From Ornatilinea sp. (GTDB taxonomy: Bacteria > Chloroflexota > Anaerolineae > Anaerolineales > Anaerolineaceae): a stretch of DNA of 64,000 nucleotides. Each line of letters opens with the position of its first letter. Positions within the stretch are counted from its first letter, which is position 1. The stretch lies in the NCBI GenBank assembly GCA_018433975.1, contig JAHDQE010000027.1, positions 17,461-81,460 on the forward strand, read 5' to 3'. A model generated the notes under the pieces. It searched no databases, was not told the DNA's origin, and saw only the letters and a list, made by a program, of their open reading frames with translations. Positions 43,267 through 54,717 of this stretch are shown piece by piece. Position numbers and translations under genes: made by a program.

Positions 43267-46200
43267 ATGCCGGGCGATGAAGAGTTAAAGCTGAATTTAC
43301 GTTCCTTTGCAGAAGAATTTATTGCCGGTCTTCCGGAGCAACTGGGGGCAATTGAGGCTTCCTGGGTAAGGATTTGGCGTGAAGGATTGGATTCATCCGC
43401 TCTGGAAAACCTGTTAAATCAGGTTCATGCGCTGGTTGGAACAGCAGGTTCACTTGGCTTTGAACGAATTGGCAGCGCCGCCGGCGAATTACAAGGGACC
43501 TTGCGCTCGATTCCGGAAATTCGACAATTTGAAGAAGACCAGCAGCTTCTTTTACAGATAGAGGTTTCCCTTCAGAAGCTTCGACGGGCATCCTATACCG
43601 ATCAGCAGATCAATCTGACGGACCTGGCGCAGCGGTTGAGCGTTGCCAAGACGGCAACGGCTTCTTTTGAAATGGAACGTGCTGGCCGGTTAGTCTATAT
43701 TGTCGAAGATGATCTGGTTCAGGCGGCCCAGTTGGCTGCTCAAATAGGTTACTTTGGGTATAAGGTTCAAACTTTCAGCGGTCTGAATGGTTTGGAAGAA
43801 GCCATTCGAAAAACGGTTCCAACCGTGATCTTAATGGATGTCAGCTTTCCGGAAGGCAAAATGGCCGGGTATGATACCATTGCCGCACTCCGTCCAAAAT
43901 TCCCCGAATTACCGCCGGTTATTTTCATTTCGATTAATGATCTTATGCCTTTTCGGCTGCAAGCCGTTCGCGTGGGCGGAGAAGCTTACTTCACCAAACC
44001 GGTGGATGTCGGTGCGTTGATAGATGTTCTTGACCGTTTGATATTTTATGAGGATGTCAGCCCATATCATGTTTTGATTGTGGACGATTCACGGGTAGAG
44101 GCGAACTATAATGCCGCATTGTTAAGAAATGCCGGTGTGATTACTGAAATTGTTTCGGATCCCTTGCAAGTGGTGGATCATATGATCAGTTTCAATCCCG
44201 ATTTGGTGCTTCTGGATATGTATATGCCGGAGTGCACGGGCATGGAACTGGCAATGGTCATTCGCCAGATGGAGCAGTTCATCAGCGTTCCGATCGTCTT
44301 TCTCTCTGCTGAAACGGATAAGGGAAAACAGATTGCCGCGATGGGGTTGGGGGGCGATGATTTTCTGATCAAACCGATTGAGCCGGACCACCTGATTACG
44401 GCAATTTCTTCGCGTATCGAACGCTATCGCAAGCTTCGTACTTTGATGAACCGGGATGGGTTGACCGGGTTGCTCAACCATACCACAACCAAAGAGCGTT
44501 TGGCGCAGGAGATGGAGCGTGCCCGTCGACAGAATAAGCCGCTGACCTTTGCCATGTTGGACCTGGATTATTTTAAGTCGGTAAATGATTCGTATGGCCA
44601 CGCGATTGGGGATCGTGTCCTTAAGAGTTTAGCCCACTTGCTCAGCCAGCGGCTGCGTAGTTCCGATACAATCGGGCGGTTCGGTGGTGAAGAATTCGCC
44701 GTGATTTTACCCAACACGGATGAAAATGCCGCTAATGAAATCATGGAGGAATTATGCAAGGGGTTTGCCAATGTCCGTCACCAATCCGAGGAAAAGGATT
44801 TTTCAGTGACCTTCAGTTGTGGGGTAGCCTCATTTCCGGATTATGAAAGTGGCGAAGCGCTCACCAAGGCAGCGGATATGGCGCTGTATGCAGCAAAATC
44901 TGCCGGTCGCAATCAGGTCGTATGCGCCAGCGATTGTAAAGAAGGAACGTTTTATGGCAGACAGGACCATTCATTTACGGTTAAATTACCTACCGGTTTA
45001 TCGGATTCTATGGTTTACGAAAATTTAGTGAACCGTACCAAGAGCATGATTGTGCGCTTTAACCGGCAGGGGATGATTACTTTTGCGAATGGTTTTATGG
45101 ATCGTTTTTTGGGATATTCCGAGAATAGTCTTGTTGGGCAGACTGTCCTGGGTACGATCATCCCACAGACGGATGAGAACGCGGATGATCTGAAATCGAT
45201 GATTGCAGATATTATGCGCTATCCGGATCACTACATCCAGATCGAAAGAGAGATTTTCCAAAAGGATGGCAAGAAAGCCTGGGTTGTCTGGAGCTATACT
45301 CCGCTGTTAGATGAGAATGGGGCACTGGTCGAAATATTATGTGTCGGGAATGATATTACGGCACGGAAACGATTTGAGGAAGACCTTACCCAAACTGTGG
45401 CGCGACTTTCAGCATTGAACCGGATTTCACAGGTAATCATGAATCAGCAGGATTTTCGCGCTGGCATTGCTGCGGTTGCGGGTGAAGTGATGGAACTTTT
45501 CGGTTCTCAGCATGTTGGGGTTTCTTTACTGACGGAGGACCGCAGTGCGCTTGTCTTTATTGGCGATTCACAGGACGGTTGGAATGAATCTCCGGATACG
45601 GATAATCGAATTATCCTTGCTGATGAGCCGGCCACCCGTCAGGTGATTCAGTCAGGGAAAGTCCAGTTTGTTCAGGACGCGATGATTAATCCGCTCACTC
45701 GTGGCAGCCACAACTTGCTTAAAAAACATGGTATTAACAGTCGGATCATTGCTCCATTGGTAGCACGCGGGAACGTCATTGGTGCAATGAATATTGATTT
45801 TACACAGTCCGCTCCACAGGTTTTGACAACCGATCTTGAACTGGCAGAAACGGTTGCCGGAACAATTGCCGGAGCAATTGAAAGCAGTAATTTGCTGAAA
45901 GCCGAGCAGCGCCAGCGCCAGTATCTTGAAGCGCTTGTGCTTAACCTTCCTACTGCGGTAGCCATGATGGATCCGGAGGTAAAACTGGTGTCATGGAACC
46001 CAGCTGCTGAGAAACTGTTTGGTTATTCCGTCGCAGAAACCATTGGGAAAAATATCGATGATTTGCTTATCTCCGAAGAATATCGCGAGGAAGGGGTTGG
46101 ATATACCCAAACGGTATTGGACGAGGGGCATTTGATCCACGCCATTACGCGCCGTCGCCGTAAAGATGGGGAGTTGGTCGATGTCGAATTGTTGGCCGTT

Positions 46201-48333
46201 CCGGTGTATGTGGATGGAGAACAGTTGGGCAGTGTGGCGATTTACCATGATATTGGTGAACTGCAGCGTGCCCGCCGCGAAGCAGAAGCTGCCAATGAAG
46301 CAAAGAGCGCGTTTCTCGCGACAATGAGTCATGAGATCCGCACCCCTCTTAACGCGGTGATTGGGATGACGACCTTGCTGCTGGACACTCAGCTCACCGA
46401 AGAGCAGCAAGAGTTTGCCGAGACGATCCGCTTCAGTGGCGATTCTTTGCTGACAATTATCAATGATATTCTGGACTTTTCAAAGATTGAGGCTGGGCGG
46501 ATGGAAATGGAGGAGCAGCCTTTTGATCTGCGGGAATGTCTCGAATCTGCGCTCGACCTGGTGACCCCTAAAGCTACGGATAAACGCATTGATCTGGCAT
46601 ATCTTATCGAACAGAATGTACCCCATTTTATTATCAGCGACTCGACCCGCCTGCGCCAGATATTGCTCAATTTGCTGAGTAACTCCATCAAATTCACCGA
46701 TGAGGGAGAAGTTGTTTTGTCTGTTACTGCGGAGCAGCTTCATCAAACGGATCATGAAGCTTATCAACTCCATTTTTCTATCCGGGATACGGGGATTGGT
46801 ATCCCGGCTGACCGTATGGACCGGCTCTTCCGTTCCTTCAGCCAGGTGGATGCTTCGACCACGCGTAAATACGGCGGCACGGGGTTAGGTCTGGCAATCA
46901 GCCAGCGCCTGGCGGAATTGATGGGAGGGGCCATGTGGGTGGAAAGCGAGGGCGTTCCCGGAAAAGGATCGACTTTCCATTTTACGCTTGTTGCCAGACC
47001 TTCTACCAGTCCTATGCCCATTTTCATGCACCGCAATCAACCTGAATTGGGGGGAAGACGTGTGTTGATTGTGGATGATAATGCCACCAATCGCTATATT
47101 CTTACGCGTCAGGTGCGGTCATGGGGCATGATCCCGGTAGAAACCGCATATCCGAAACAAGCTTTGCAGTGGATCGAGGAAGGACAATCCTTTGATCTTG
47201 CGCTGTTGGATATGCAAATGCCGGAAATGGACGGCCTGACCCTGGCCGCTGAGATTCAGAAGCATCTGGCGGATCCGGACAGTCTCCCGCTGGTCATGTT
47301 GACTTCTTTGGGGTTAAAAGAGAATGACGCTGCGGGAGTGAAATTTGCCGCTTATTTGACAAAACCGATCAAACCTTTGGCTTTGTATAAAATCCTGTTG
47401 GATGTGTTTGGCGTTCACCCCGTTATTGCTCCTGTACCGGAACGCAAAACATCGGAATTTGCGGTTCAACCGGACACATTGCGCCCGCTGCGCATCCTGC
47501 TGGCCGAAGATATGGTGATTAACCAAAAAGTCGCGCTTCAAATGCTGGGCCGTTTGGGTTACCGGGCGGATGTTGCCAGCAATGGCCTTGAAGTGCTTGA
47601 AGCGCTGCGCCGTCAGCCTTATGATGTCATTTTGATGGATGTGCAGATGCCTGAAATGGACGGGCTGGAAACCACACGGAGAGTGAGAAGCGGAGAATGG
47701 ATGGGGCCGGATAAAAAAAGTTCTTTCCGGCACCAGCCGTATATCATCGCTATGACGGCAAATGCTATGCAAGAGGATCGCCAGATCTGTATGGCGGCCG
47801 GCATGGACGATTACCTTAGCAAACCCATTCGGGTAGATGAGATCATTCGCGCGCTCAGTCAGGTTCGTATGCCGGATCAATCAATACAACCTTCTCCGGA
47901 GAAAGAGGTTGAGCAAATCGCAGGTGAACTGCTCAATACGGCCATTGATCCAACTGTTTTTCAGGAATTTCAACTGAAAATGGGTGCGGGAAGCCAGCAT
48001 GGTGTGGTTCCTCTGATACAGGATTATCTGGTCGAAGCGCAGCAATTGCTGGAAAATTTACAACAGGCAATTGTCCACAGCGATACGGAGAACGTCCGCC
48101 GGGCTGCCCATTCCCTTAAATCCAGCAGCATGCTTTTTGGCGCCATGCGGTTGGCAGAGTTGTGCAAAACGATGGAACTGGACGCGAATGACCACCACGC
48201 CGAGCATGGTACGGGGTTGATAACAAAGATTGAGACGGAATTTTCAGCTGCTCAGGAAGCGCTGAAGTTGAAATTGAAAGCGCTTCAGGTTCCTAAAAAC
48301 GGGCGAAACTCCAAAACAAACGGCCGCCACTAG
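43267..48333 (+). CDS. Giant hybrid sensor histidine kinase with four receivers, GGDEF and two Hpt-like domains
   Basis: A 1688-aa soluble protein without membrane spans. Domains in order (approximate residues): Hpt-like 10-110 with His54 in [16 protein letters not shown] 142-258; REC 268-388; GGDEF 391-555 with GGEEF at 473-477 and a preceding DxD-type [11 protein letters not shown] 582-708; GAF 722-875; PAS 885-998; HisKA with His1022 ([10 protein letters not shown]); HATPase 1118-1241 with [13 protein letters not shown] with Asp1315; REC with Asp1458; C-terminal Hpt with His1615 (AAHSLKSSS). It can thus phosphorylate, relay and, if active, make c-di-GMP. AGGAG at 43257-43261 supports ATG 43267 over a TTG 45 bp upstream. 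No response regulator with DNA-binding domain lies nearby. Confidence 0.93.
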   Translation: MPGDEELKLNLRSFAEEFIAGLPEQLGAIEASWVRIWREGLDSSALENLLNQVHALVGTAGSLGFERIGSAAGELQGTLRSIPEIRQFEEDQQLLLQIEVSLQKLRRASYTDQQINLTDLAQRLSVAKTATASFEMERAGRLVYIVEDDLVQAAQLAAQIGYFGYKVQTFSGLNGLEEAIRKTVPTVILMDVSFPEGKMAGYDTIAALRPKFPELPPVIFISINDLMPFRLQAVRVGGEAYFTKPVDVGALIDVLDRLIFYEDVSPYHVLIVDDSRVEANYNAALLRNAGVITEIVSDPLQVVDHMISFNPDLVLLDMYMPECTGMELAMVIRQMEQFISVPIVFLSAETDKGKQIAAMGLGGDDFLIKPIEPDHLITAISSRIERYRKLRTLMNRDGLTGLLNHTTTKERLAQEMERARRQNKPLTFAMLDLDYFKSVNDSYGHAIGDRVLKSLAHLLSQRLRSSDTIGRFGGEEFAVILPNTDENAANEIMEELCKGFANVRHQSEEKDFSVTFSCGVASFPDYESGEALTKAADMALYAAKSAGRNQVVCASDCKEGTFYGRQDHSFTVKLPTGLSDSMVYENLVNRTKSMIVRFNRQGMITFANGFMDRFLGYSENSLVGQTVLGTIIPQTDENADDLKSMIADIMRYPDHYIQIEREIFQKDGKKAWVVWSYTPLLDENGALVEILCVGNDITARKRFEEDLTQTVARLSALNRISQVIMNQQDFRAGIAAVAGEVMELFGSQHVGVSLLTEDRSALVFIGDSQDGWNESPDTDNRIILADEPATRQVIQSGKVQFVQDAMINPLTRGSHNLLKKHGINSRIIAPLVARGNVIGAMNIDFTQSAPQVLTTDLELAETVAGTIAGAIESSNLLKAEQRQRQYLEALVLNLPTAVAMMDPEVKLVSWNPAAEKLFGYSVAETIGKNIDDLLISEEYREEGVGYTQTVLDEGHLIHAITRRRRKDGELVDVELLAVPVYVDGEQLGSVAIYHDIGELQRARREAEAANEAKSAFLATMSHEIRTPLNAVIGMTTLLLDTQLTEEQQEFAETIRFSGDSLLTIINDILDFSKIEAGRMEMEEQPFDLRECLESALDLVTPKATDKRIDLAYLIEQNVPHFIISDSTRLRQILLNLLSNSIKFTDEGEVVLSVTAEQLHQTDHEAYQLHFSIRDTGIGIPADRMDRLFRSFSQVDASTTRKYGGTGLGLAISQRLAELMGGAMWVESEGVPGKGSTFHFTLVARPSTSPMPIFMHRNQPELGGRRVLIVDDNATNRYILTRQVRSWGMIPVETAYPKQALQWIEEGQSFDLALLDMQMPEMDGLTLAAEIQKHLADPDSLPLVMLTSLGLKENDAAGVKFAAYLTKPIKPLALYKILLDVFGVHPVIAPVPERKTSEFAVQPDTLRPLRILLAEDMVINQKVALQMLGRLGYRADVASNGLEVLEALRRQPYDVILMDVQMPEMDGLETTRRVRSGEWMGPDKKSSFRHQPYIIAMTANAMQEDRQICMAAGMDDYLSKPIRVDEIIRALSQVRMPDQSIQPSPEKEVEQIAGELLNTAIDPTVFQEFQLKMGAGSQHGVVPLIQDYLVEAQQLLENLQQAIVHSDTENVRRAAHSLKSSSMLFGAMRLAELCKTMELDANDHHAEHGTGLITKIETEFSAAQEALKLKLKALQVPKNGRNSKTNGRH

Positions 48334-48522
48334 CGGAAAACGAAGGGTGAAATCCGGCCGCAAGAGTCTGGCGCATAGAGTGGAAATGCATGTGCAGAGC
48401 CCGTTTATGGATACCTGAGTAGTTGGTATACTAAACCCGAATGGATGAACGGAGAGCAGGCATCTAAAAGGCCGGTACGCCGCGGTTGGGACATCAAAAT
48501 TAGAGAATTTGTGAAATACGCC

Positions 48523-48551
48523 TTGACAACCGGTCAAAAAACTGCTATAAA
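48523..48551 (+). promoter_or_regulatory. Promoter of the trp operon
   Basis: Consensus TTGACA (48523-48528), exactly 17 nt, then TATAAA (48546-48551). Transcription would begin near 48558, just ahead of the T-box leader, giving a leader of about 360 nt before trpE. Confidence 0.9.
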
Positions 48552-48557
48552 CTTGGA

Positions 48558-48893
48558 AATAATTAAATAAGCAATTCTACAAAAGCTGTGAAGAGAAAAA
48601 GTAAGTACTGGATAGACGGTACAGAGAGTGGCTGGTTGGTGAGAATGCCACCCGAACGACAGGACTGAATGGTTCTCGGAGCTGCAGGGCGAAAGTAAAA
48701 TCGAGTAGCCTGTGCCGGAGCTGCCACCGTTATCAGGGCAAAGGGTATAACCGGTCGGAAGATCGACGTACCCCATAAGTGAGGCTGGCTTTCTATTCCC
48801 GTCGTCGCGACGGGATTTTTGGTTAAGCGAGCGGCCTAAATTGGGTGGCACCGCGGGAAATCTCTCTCGTCCCATTGGAGGAGAGAGATTTTT
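48558..48893 (+). promoter_or_regulatory. Tryptophan T-box riboswitch with terminator
   Basis: The conserved T-box TGGGTGGCACCGCG is at 48842-48855. Stem I carries GAATGG, placing a TGG (Trp) specifier at 48670-48672. The acceptor-pairing bulge reads TGGC, complementary to a GCCA end, as expected for bacterial tRNA-Trp with discriminator G. The intrinsic terminator is AAATCTCTCTC (48858-48868) with GAGAGAGATTT (48881-48891) and a short T-run. A CCCGTCG/CGACGGG hairpin at 48798-48814, followed by ATTTTT, is the likely Stem III. Uncharged tRNA-Trp should favour the antiterminator and switch on the operon. Confidence 0.95.
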
Positions 48894-48916
48894 ATGTTAA
48901 CCGAGGAGTGTACCCA

Positions 48917-50404
48917 ATGTTGGTTAAACCATTGAATGCAGCTGAAACCCAAAGCACCGTGCGGCCCATCGTTCGCACCCAACCGGCCGACCTGGAAACG
49001 CCGACTTCCATTTATTTGAAACTGGCGGGGGTAGGGCCTTCATTTCTGCTCGAGTCGGTCAGCGGCGGGGAACAGTTGGCACGCTATTCCTTTATTGGTA
49101 TTCAGCCCCGCAGGGCTTACGTGCTGCGCGGGCAAACACTGGCGGTTCATCAGGCGGGCGAAGTGGAACTGCGCAGGGTGGAGGATCCGCTGGCGGCGTT
49201 GTCGACGGAGTTGGAGGAGATGCGCAGCGAGGTCGTCCCCGGGCTGCCGCGTTTCACCGGCGGCCTGGCCGGATACCTGGGTTACGAGATGATGCGCTTC
49301 TTCGAGCCCAGCGTTGCCTTACGTCCTCATGATGACCTGCCGGACGCTATCTTTCTGCTGGCCGATACGGTGGTGGCTTTTGATCACGCCTTCGGACGCC
49401 TGGTGCTGATCGCCACCCCGCATGCGGATGAAGATCCTCAGACGGCCCGGGCGGAAGCCGAAGCCCGTCTGGATGCCGTTCAGCAGCGCCTGGCCGGGCC
49501 GCTGCCGCCGGTTGCCCCGGCGGATACGCAGTCCGCATCCGGCGCGGCACCGTCGGAAATGCAGGCCAATCTGACCCGCGAACAGTTTGAGCGGGCGGTG
49601 CTCCAGGCCAAGGAACACATTACCGCCGGGGATATCTTCCAGGTGGTGCTCTCGCAGCGCCTCAGCCGGGAAACTTCCGCTGCGCCCTTTGATATCTATC
49701 GCGCTCTGCGGCGCCTCAATCCTTCTCCCTACATGTTTTATTTTGATTTCGACACGCTTGCCGGAGATGAGCCGCTGCGCTTGATTGGGGCCTCTCCGGA
49801 AATGCACGTCCGCCTGGAGCAGGGGACTGCCGCCATCCGGCCCATTGCCGGGACCCGCCCACGTGGCAAGACCCCCGCTGAAGATACCTGCCTGGAGCAG
49901 GACTTGCTGGCGGACCCCAAAGAGCGTGCCGAGCATGTCATGCTGGTGGATCTGGCCCGCAACGATCTGGGCCGGGTGTGCGAATACGGTTCGGTGCACG
50001 TGCCGGAACTGATGCAGGTGGAGCGTTATTCCCATGTCATGCACATTGTTTCTCAGGCGGAAGGACGCCTGCGGCCGGACCTGGACTCCTTTGCTTTGAT
50101 GAAAGCCACTTTCCCGGCCGGGACGGTGAGCGGTGCGCCCAAGATCCGGGCCATGCAGATCATTGATCGCCTGGAAGGGCAGGCTCGCGGGCCTTACGCC
50201 GGGGCGGTCGGTTATTTTGCGGCGGACGGTACGATGGATACCTGCATCACCATCCGCACCCTGGTGATGGAAGGCAAACGGATTTCTGTCCAGGCCGGAG
50301 CCGGGATTGTGGCCGATTCGGACCCCCACAGTGAATATCAGGAAACGTTGAATAAAGCCCGTGCGCTGGCCGTGGCCGTGGAAATGGCCGAGCGTGGAGA
50401 TTAA
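48917..50404 (+). CDS. trpE: Anthranilate synthase component I
   Basis: A 495-aa chorismate-using enzyme; with TrpG it makes anthranilate, the first committed step of tryptophan synthesis. C-terminal chorismate-binding motifs are all present: [64 protein letters not shown] and [10 protein letters not shown]. The N-terminal region contains [16 protein letters not shown], which matches the tryptophan feedback site. GAGGAG at 48903-48908 supports ATG 48917. First gene of the T-box-controlled operon; codon use is more GC-rich than in the catabolic cluster. Confidence 0.97.
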   Translation: MLVKPLNAAETQSTVRPIVRTQPADLETPTSIYLKLAGVGPSFLLESVSGGEQLARYSFIGIQPRRAYVLRGQTLAVHQAGEVELRRVEDPLAALSTELEEMRSEVVPGLPRFTGGLAGYLGYEMMRFFEPSVALRPHDDLPDAIFLLADTVVAFDHAFGRLVLIATPHADEDPQTARAEAEARLDAVQQRLAGPLPPVAPADTQSASGAAPSEMQANLTREQFERAVLQAKEHITAGDIFQVVLSQRLSRETSAAPFDIYRALRRLNPSPYMFYFDFDTLAGDEPLRLIGASPEMHVRLEQGTAAIRPIAGTRPRGKTPAEDTCLEQDLLADPKERAEHVMLVDLARNDLGRVCEYGSVHVPELMQVERYSHVMHIVSQAEGRLRPDLDSFALMKATFPAGTVSGAPKIRAMQIIDRLEGQARGPYAGAVGYFAADGTMDTCITIRTLVMEGKRISVQAGAGIVADSDPHSEYQETLNKARALAVAVEMAERGD

Positions 50405-50435
50405 GACCCAACAAAGGGAGATTGGAGAGGTGTTT

Positions 50436-51008
50436 ATGCTGGCAATGATTGATAACTACGATTCTTTTACGTATAACCTGGTACAGCTTTTCGGCGAATT
50501 GGGCCAGGAAGTGCGTGTATTCCGCAATGATGCCATCCGCGTGGAAGAACTGGAGGCGCTGGATCCGACCCATATTGTGATCTCCCCCGGACCGGGCGAC
50601 CCGGAACAGGGTGGGGTTTCCGGGGAGGTCATCCGCCGGATGGGCCCCACGCGCCCCCTGCTGGGTGTGTGTCTGGGACACCAGTGCATCGGCGCGGTTT
50701 TCGGCGGGCAGGTGGTGCGTGCTCCCCGGTTGATGCATGGGAAGACCTCCGCGATCGCCCATAATGGCAAAGACCTGTTTGAAGGTCTTCCGGAATCTTT
50801 TGAAGCCACCCGCTACCATTCACTGATGGTGGCCGAACCGCTCCCGGAAGCGCTCGAAGCCACGGCGTTTACCTCGGACGGGGAATTGATGGGGCTGCGG
50901 CATAAGGAATACCCCATTTTTGGCGTGCAGTTTCATCCGGAATCGATCCTGACCGGCTCCGGGAAACGGTTAATGGAAAATTTTCTACGAATTTCTGAAT
51001 CGATTTAG
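50436..51008 (+). CDS. trpG: Anthranilate synthase component II (glutamine amidotransferase)
   Basis: A 190-aa class I glutamine amidotransferase that supplies ammonia to TrpE. The nucleophile Cys is in [11 protein letters not shown], and His/Glu of the triad in [12 protein letters not shown]; the oxyanion region is [19 protein letters not shown] at 50424-50430 gives a 5-nt spacer to ATG 50436. The gene is separate from trpE and not fused to trpD. Confidence 0.96.
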   Translation: MLAMIDNYDSFTYNLVQLFGELGQEVRVFRNDAIRVEELEALDPTHIVISPGPGDPEQGGVSGEVIRRMGPTRPLLGVCLGHQCIGAVFGGQVVRAPRLMHGKTSAIAHNGKDLFEGLPESFEATRYHSLMVAEPLPEALEATAFTSDGELMGLRHKEYPIFGVQFHPESILTGSGKRLMENFLRISESI

Positions 51009-51029
51009 TTTGTGAAAAGGAGAGCCATC

Positions 51030-52049
51030 ATGTTGAAACCATTTATTCAAAAAGTGATCCGGCAGCAGGATCTGACGGCCGGCGAGGCCGAAGAAGCCAT
51101 GACCATTATTATGACCGGCCAGGCCACCCCGGCCCAGATTGGCGGGTATCTGGTAGGGCTGCGCATCAAGGGCGAAACCGTGGATGAAATTGTCGGCTCG
51201 GCCCGGGCTATGCGCGCTCAGGCCAGTCCGGTTCCCTACCACAACGAGGATGCCCTGCTGGATACCGCTGGCACGGGGGGGGATGGGGCCCACACCTTCA
51301 ATATCTCCACCGGGTCGGCCTTTGTGATTGCCGGAGCGGGCAGGAAAGTCGCCAAACATGGCAACCGGGCGGCTTCCTCGCAGTGCGGCAGCGCCGATGT
51401 CCTGGCGGCCCTGGGAGTCAATATCAACCTGACCCCGGAACAGGTGGCCTCCTGCATTGATGAGGTCGGCATTGGCTTTATCTTTGCCCCGCGCTTTCAC
51501 CCCGCGATGAAGTATGCCGTCGGCCCCCGTCGTGAACTCGGCCAGCGCACCATCTTCAACGTTCTGGGCCCGTTGACCAACCCGGCCGGGGCCACCCACC
51601 AGCTGATCGGCGTCTATGACCCGGACCTGACCCAGCCGTTGGCTGAAGTGTTGGGCGAATTGGGCGGTCAGGCGGCGTTTGTGGTGCACGGCTATGGCGG
51701 TCTGGATGAACTGACCACCGGCGGCGTCAATCGGGTCAGCCGGCTGCGGGACGGCCGGGTCGAGACCTTTGAAATGGATGCGGCGGATCTGGGCCTGCGC
51801 CGGGCGGAACCGGGCGACCTGCGCGGCGGTGATCCGGCCGAGAACGCGGCCATCCTGCGCGCCCTGTTGAGCGGTGAAGATACCAGCCCGCGCCGGGATG
51901 TGCTCCTGTTGAACAGCGCGGCCGCCTTAGCCATCAGCAGCGGGGACTTTCCGGATGCCCTGAAAGAGGCCGAGGATTCGCTGTTCAGCGGTGCGGCGCT
52001 GGCGAAGTTGGATGCCTTGATTGCTTACAGTGCGGGGTATGCTCAATGA
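51030..52049 (+). CDS. trpD: Anthranilate phosphoribosyltransferase
   Basis: A 339-aa enzyme joining anthranilate and PRPP. The PRPP/Mg loop GTGGDGAHTFNIST, KHGNRAASSQCGSADVL and GPLTNPAG motifs are intact. AAGGAGA at 51017-51023 supports ATG 51030 rather than the GTG at 51012. Its stop overlaps the trpC start (ATGA). Confidence 0.96.
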   Translation: MLKPFIQKVIRQQDLTAGEAEEAMTIIMTGQATPAQIGGYLVGLRIKGETVDEIVGSARAMRAQASPVPYHNEDALLDTAGTGGDGAHTFNISTGSAFVIAGAGRKVAKHGNRAASSQCGSADVLAALGVNINLTPEQVASCIDEVGIGFIFAPRFHPAMKYAVGPRRELGQRTIFNVLGPLTNPAGATHQLIGVYDPDLTQPLAEVLGELGGQAAFVVHGYGGLDELTTGGVNRVSRLRDGRVETFEMDAADLGLRRAEPGDLRGGDPAENAAILRALLSGEDTSPRRDVLLLNSAAALAISSGDFPDALKEAEDSLFSGAALAKLDALIAYSAGYAQ

Positions 52050-52849
52050 GCCGTCTGGATGCGATTCTGGCGCACAAACGGGTAGAGCTTGTGGAGCGCA
52101 TGGCCGCCGTTCCGCTGCGGCAGGTGCGTGGGGCTGCCGAGAACGGCCCGGCCCCGCTGGATTTTTGCGCCGCCCTGCGCCGCCCGCCGGAAGCGTCCCC
52201 GCGTCTGATCGCCGAGGTAAAATGTGCCTCGCCTTCTCGTGGGGTGCTGGTGGAGGATTTTGATCCGCTGGGCCTGGCGGAGGTTTACCGGGCGAACGGT
52301 GCCGCGGCGGTCAGTGTGCTGACGGATGAGCACTTCTTTCGCGGCAGTCTGGAATACCTGCGCGAAATTGCCGCGCTCGAACCGCGCCTGCCGGTGCTGC
52401 GCAAGGATTTTATTCTGGAAGAATACCAGCTCTATGAGGCCCGCGCCGCCGGTGCCAGCGCGGTGCTGTTGATCGTCGCCGCGCTGAAAAGCGACCGTTT
52501 GCGTGCCCTGCATGCCCTGTGCGGTGAACTTGGGCTGGCGGCTCTGGTCGAGGTGCACGCCTTTGTTGAAGTGGAGGCTGCGTTGGCAGCGGGGGCCCGT
52601 CTGGTGGGGATCAATAACCGCGATCTGAGCACATTTAATGTCAGTCTGGAAACCACCCTGCGCCTGCGGTCTGCCATCCCGGAGGGGGTGGTCGTGGTCG
52701 CCGAAAGCGGCATTCACCGGCGAGCCGATGTGGACTATCTGGCGGAAGCCGGAGTGGACGCCATTCTGGTGGGGGAGGCTTTGGTGACGGCCGCGGATGT
52801 GGCGGCAAAGGTGCAGGAGCTGTCTGGCCGGGGTGGCTATGAAAGTTAA
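52046..52849 (+). CDS. trpC: Indole-3-glycerol phosphate synthase
   Basis: A 267-aa TIM-barrel enzyme that closes the indole ring. Motifs are LIAEVKCASPSRG (catalytic Lys), VLRKDFILEEYQLYEARAAGA, LVGINNRDLSTF, VVAESGIHRRADV and DAILVGEALV. It starts inside the trpD stop and overlaps trpF by 11 nt. Confidence 0.96.
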   Translation: MSRLDAILAHKRVELVERMAAVPLRQVRGAAENGPAPLDFCAALRRPPEASPRLIAEVKCASPSRGVLVEDFDPLGLAEVYRANGAAAVSVLTDEHFFRGSLEYLREIAALEPRLPVLRKDFILEEYQLYEARAAGASAVLLIVAALKSDRLRALHALCGELGLAALVEVHAFVEVEAALAAGARLVGINNRDLSTFNVSLETTLRLRSAIPEGVVVVAESGIHRRADVDYLAEAGVDAILVGEALVTAADVAAKVQELSGRGGYES

Positions 52850-53468
52850 AATTTGCGGGATCACCAGCCTGGAAGACGCCCTGGCTGCAGTAGAGGCCGG
52901 GGCTGATATGCTGGGTTTTAATTTCTATCCGCCTAGCCCGCGCTGCATCTCTCCGGAAACCTGCGCCGAAATTGTGCGGGCGCTGCCGCCCTCCGGAGTG
53001 GTTAAGGTCGGTGTATTTGTGAACGCGGAACCGGAAACCATCCGCAGGGTGATGCAAATCGGCGGGTTGGATTTGGCCCAGCTTTCGGGAGATGAACCGC
53101 CCGAAGTGCTGGCGGCCCTTTCCGGGCGGGCTTTCAAAGCGCTGCGTCCGAAAGATGGTGCGGCATTGCGGTCCGGCCTGGAACGATATACCGCCCATGA
53201 CGGGGCTCCCGCCTGGCTGGTGGATGCGTACCGCCCCGGCGAGTACGGCGGCACCGGGCATGCTGCCGATTGGGGCCTGGCGGCGGACCTGGCCGCGCGC
53301 GTGCCCATCCTGCTGGCCGGCGGGCTGCGTCCCGAAAATGTGGCCGAGGCCGTTGCCCAGGTGCGCCCGTGGGGGGTAGATGTGGCTTCCGGCGTAGAGA
53401 CGGAACCCGGGAAAAAGGATCATGCCGGGATGGCTTTATTTGTTCGCAACGCAAAAACGGCTCTGTGA
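52839..53468 (+). CDS. trpF: Phosphoribosylanthranilate isomerase
   Basis: A 209-aa TIM-barrel isomerase. It begins [15 protein letters not shown] with the catalytic Cys in [35 protein letters not shown] and a C-terminal [15 protein letters not shown] are typical. The substrate-site Asp is replaced by the usual VDAYRPG stretch. It is a separate gene, not fused to trpC, and its ATG lies within the trpC end. Confidence 0.95.
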   Translation: MKVKICGITSLEDALAAVEAGADMLGFNFYPPSPRCISPETCAEIVRALPPSGVVKVGVFVNAEPETIRRVMQIGGLDLAQLSGDEPPEVLAALSGRAFKALRPKDGAALRSGLERYTAHDGAPAWLVDAYRPGEYGGTGHAADWGLAADLAARVPILLAGGLRPENVAEAVAQVRPWGVDVASGVETEPGKKDHAGMALFVRNAKTAL

Positions 53469-53505
53469 TCCTGTGCCGTCGGATGGATTTTATTGGAGAG
53501 AAACG

Positions 53506-54717
53506 ATGATTCTTGAACAGGTAAAACAGCGGCTGAATACCAAGTTCGGCCCTTATGGAGGACAGTTTGTCCCGGAAGTGCTCATGCCCGCAGTCAACGA
53601 ACTGGAGCAGGCTTTTCTGGAGGCTCGCGCGGATCAGGCTTTTCAGGCCGAATACGCCCGGCTGATGCGCGATTATGTGGGGCGTCCCACCCCGTTGACC
53701 TATGCGGCCCGTTTGAGCGAAGAGCTGGGCGGCGCCCGGATCTACCTCAAACGCGAGGACCTGGCCCACACCGGGGCGCACAAGATCAATAACGCCCTCG
53801 GGCAGGGTTTGCTGGCCCAAAGGATGGGCAAGCGCCGTCTGGTGGCCGAGACCGGGGCCGGGCAGCACGGGGTGGCAACCGCCACGGTGGCCGCTCTGCT
53901 GGATATGGAGTGTGTGATCTATATGGGCACGGTGGATATCGCCCGCCAGCAGCCCAACGTCCAGCGCATGCGTTTGCTGGGCGCCGAGGTGCGCCCCGTT
54001 GAGAGCGGCAGCCGCACCCTGAAGGATGCCGTCAACGAGGCCATCCGCGATTGGGTGGCCAATGTGGAGGGCACGCATTACTTATTGGGGTCGGCCCTGG
54101 GGCCGCATCCTTACCCGACCATCGTGCGTGAGTTCCAGTCCGTGATCGGGGACGAAGCCCGCATCCAGATCCTCGAACAGACCGGGCGGCTGCCGGATGT
54201 CTGCATTGCCTGTGTGGGCGGCGGTTCAAATGCCATTGGTCTGTTCCAGGCGTTCCGCGAAGATGCGGGTGTCCGTCTGGTGGGGGTGGAAGCGGGCGGC
54301 GAAGGAGTGGCTACCGGCCACCATGCGGCCCGCTTTGGCGATGCCCGGATGGGGCGCCCCGGCGTGCTGCAGGGCACCTACACCTATCTGCTGCAGGATG
54401 CGGATGGGCAGGTGATGGAGACCCATTCCATTTCCGCCGGCCTGGACTACGCCGCCGTCGGTCCTGAACACGCCTACCTGCATGACATTGGCCGGGCGGA
54501 ATACACCAGCGCGGACGACCAATCCGCTCTAGACGCTTTCCACCGTCTGGCCGCCAGCGAGGGTATCTTACCGGCGCTCGAGTCCTCTCATGCCGTGGCC
54601 GAGGCCGTCCGCATGGCGCCCGGTCTTCCTGCCGATAGCATCCTGCTGGTCAACCTCTCGGGGCGCGGCGATAAGGACCTCGATACCATTCTCAAATCTC
54701 AGGGAGCAGCCCAATGA
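53506..54717 (+). CDS. trpB: Tryptophan synthase beta subunit
   Basis: A 403-aa PLP enzyme that condenses indole and serine. The PLP lysine is in [13 protein letters not shown], the catalytic Glu in [12 protein letters not shown], and the phosphate loop is [21 protein letters not shown] is the normal N-terminus, marking it as TrpB1 rather than the TrpB2 variant. GGAGAG at 53495-53500 supports ATG 53506. Its stop overlaps trpA by 4 nt. Confidence 0.97.
   Translation: MILEQVKQRLNTKFGPYGGQFVPEVLMPAVNELEQAFLEARADQAFQAEYARLMRDYVGRPTPLTYAARLSEELGGARIYLKREDLAHTGAHKINNALGQGLLAQRMGKRRLVAETGAGQHGVATATVAALLDMECVIYMGTVDIARQQPNVQRMRLLGAEVRPVESGSRTLKDAVNEAIRDWVANVEGTHYLLGSALGPHPYPTIVREFQSVIGDEARIQILEQTGRLPDVCIACVGGGSNAIGLFQAFREDAGVRLVGVEAGGEGVATGHHAARFGDARMGRPGVLQGTYTYLLQDADGQVMETHSISAGLDYAAVGPEHAYLHDIGRAEYTSADDQSALDAFHRLAASEGILPALESSHAVAEAVRMAPGLPADSILLVNLSGRGDKDLDTILKSQGAAQ

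Noticed and set aside
49319..50329. 336-codon open frame antisense to trpE
   Set aside because: High-GC coding regions often give long antisense frames; no domain seen, and trpE is unambiguous.
53134..54078. 314-codon open frame antisense to trpF and trpB
   Set aside because: Low-complexity Pro/Arg/Gly-rich translation opposite two well-supported genes.
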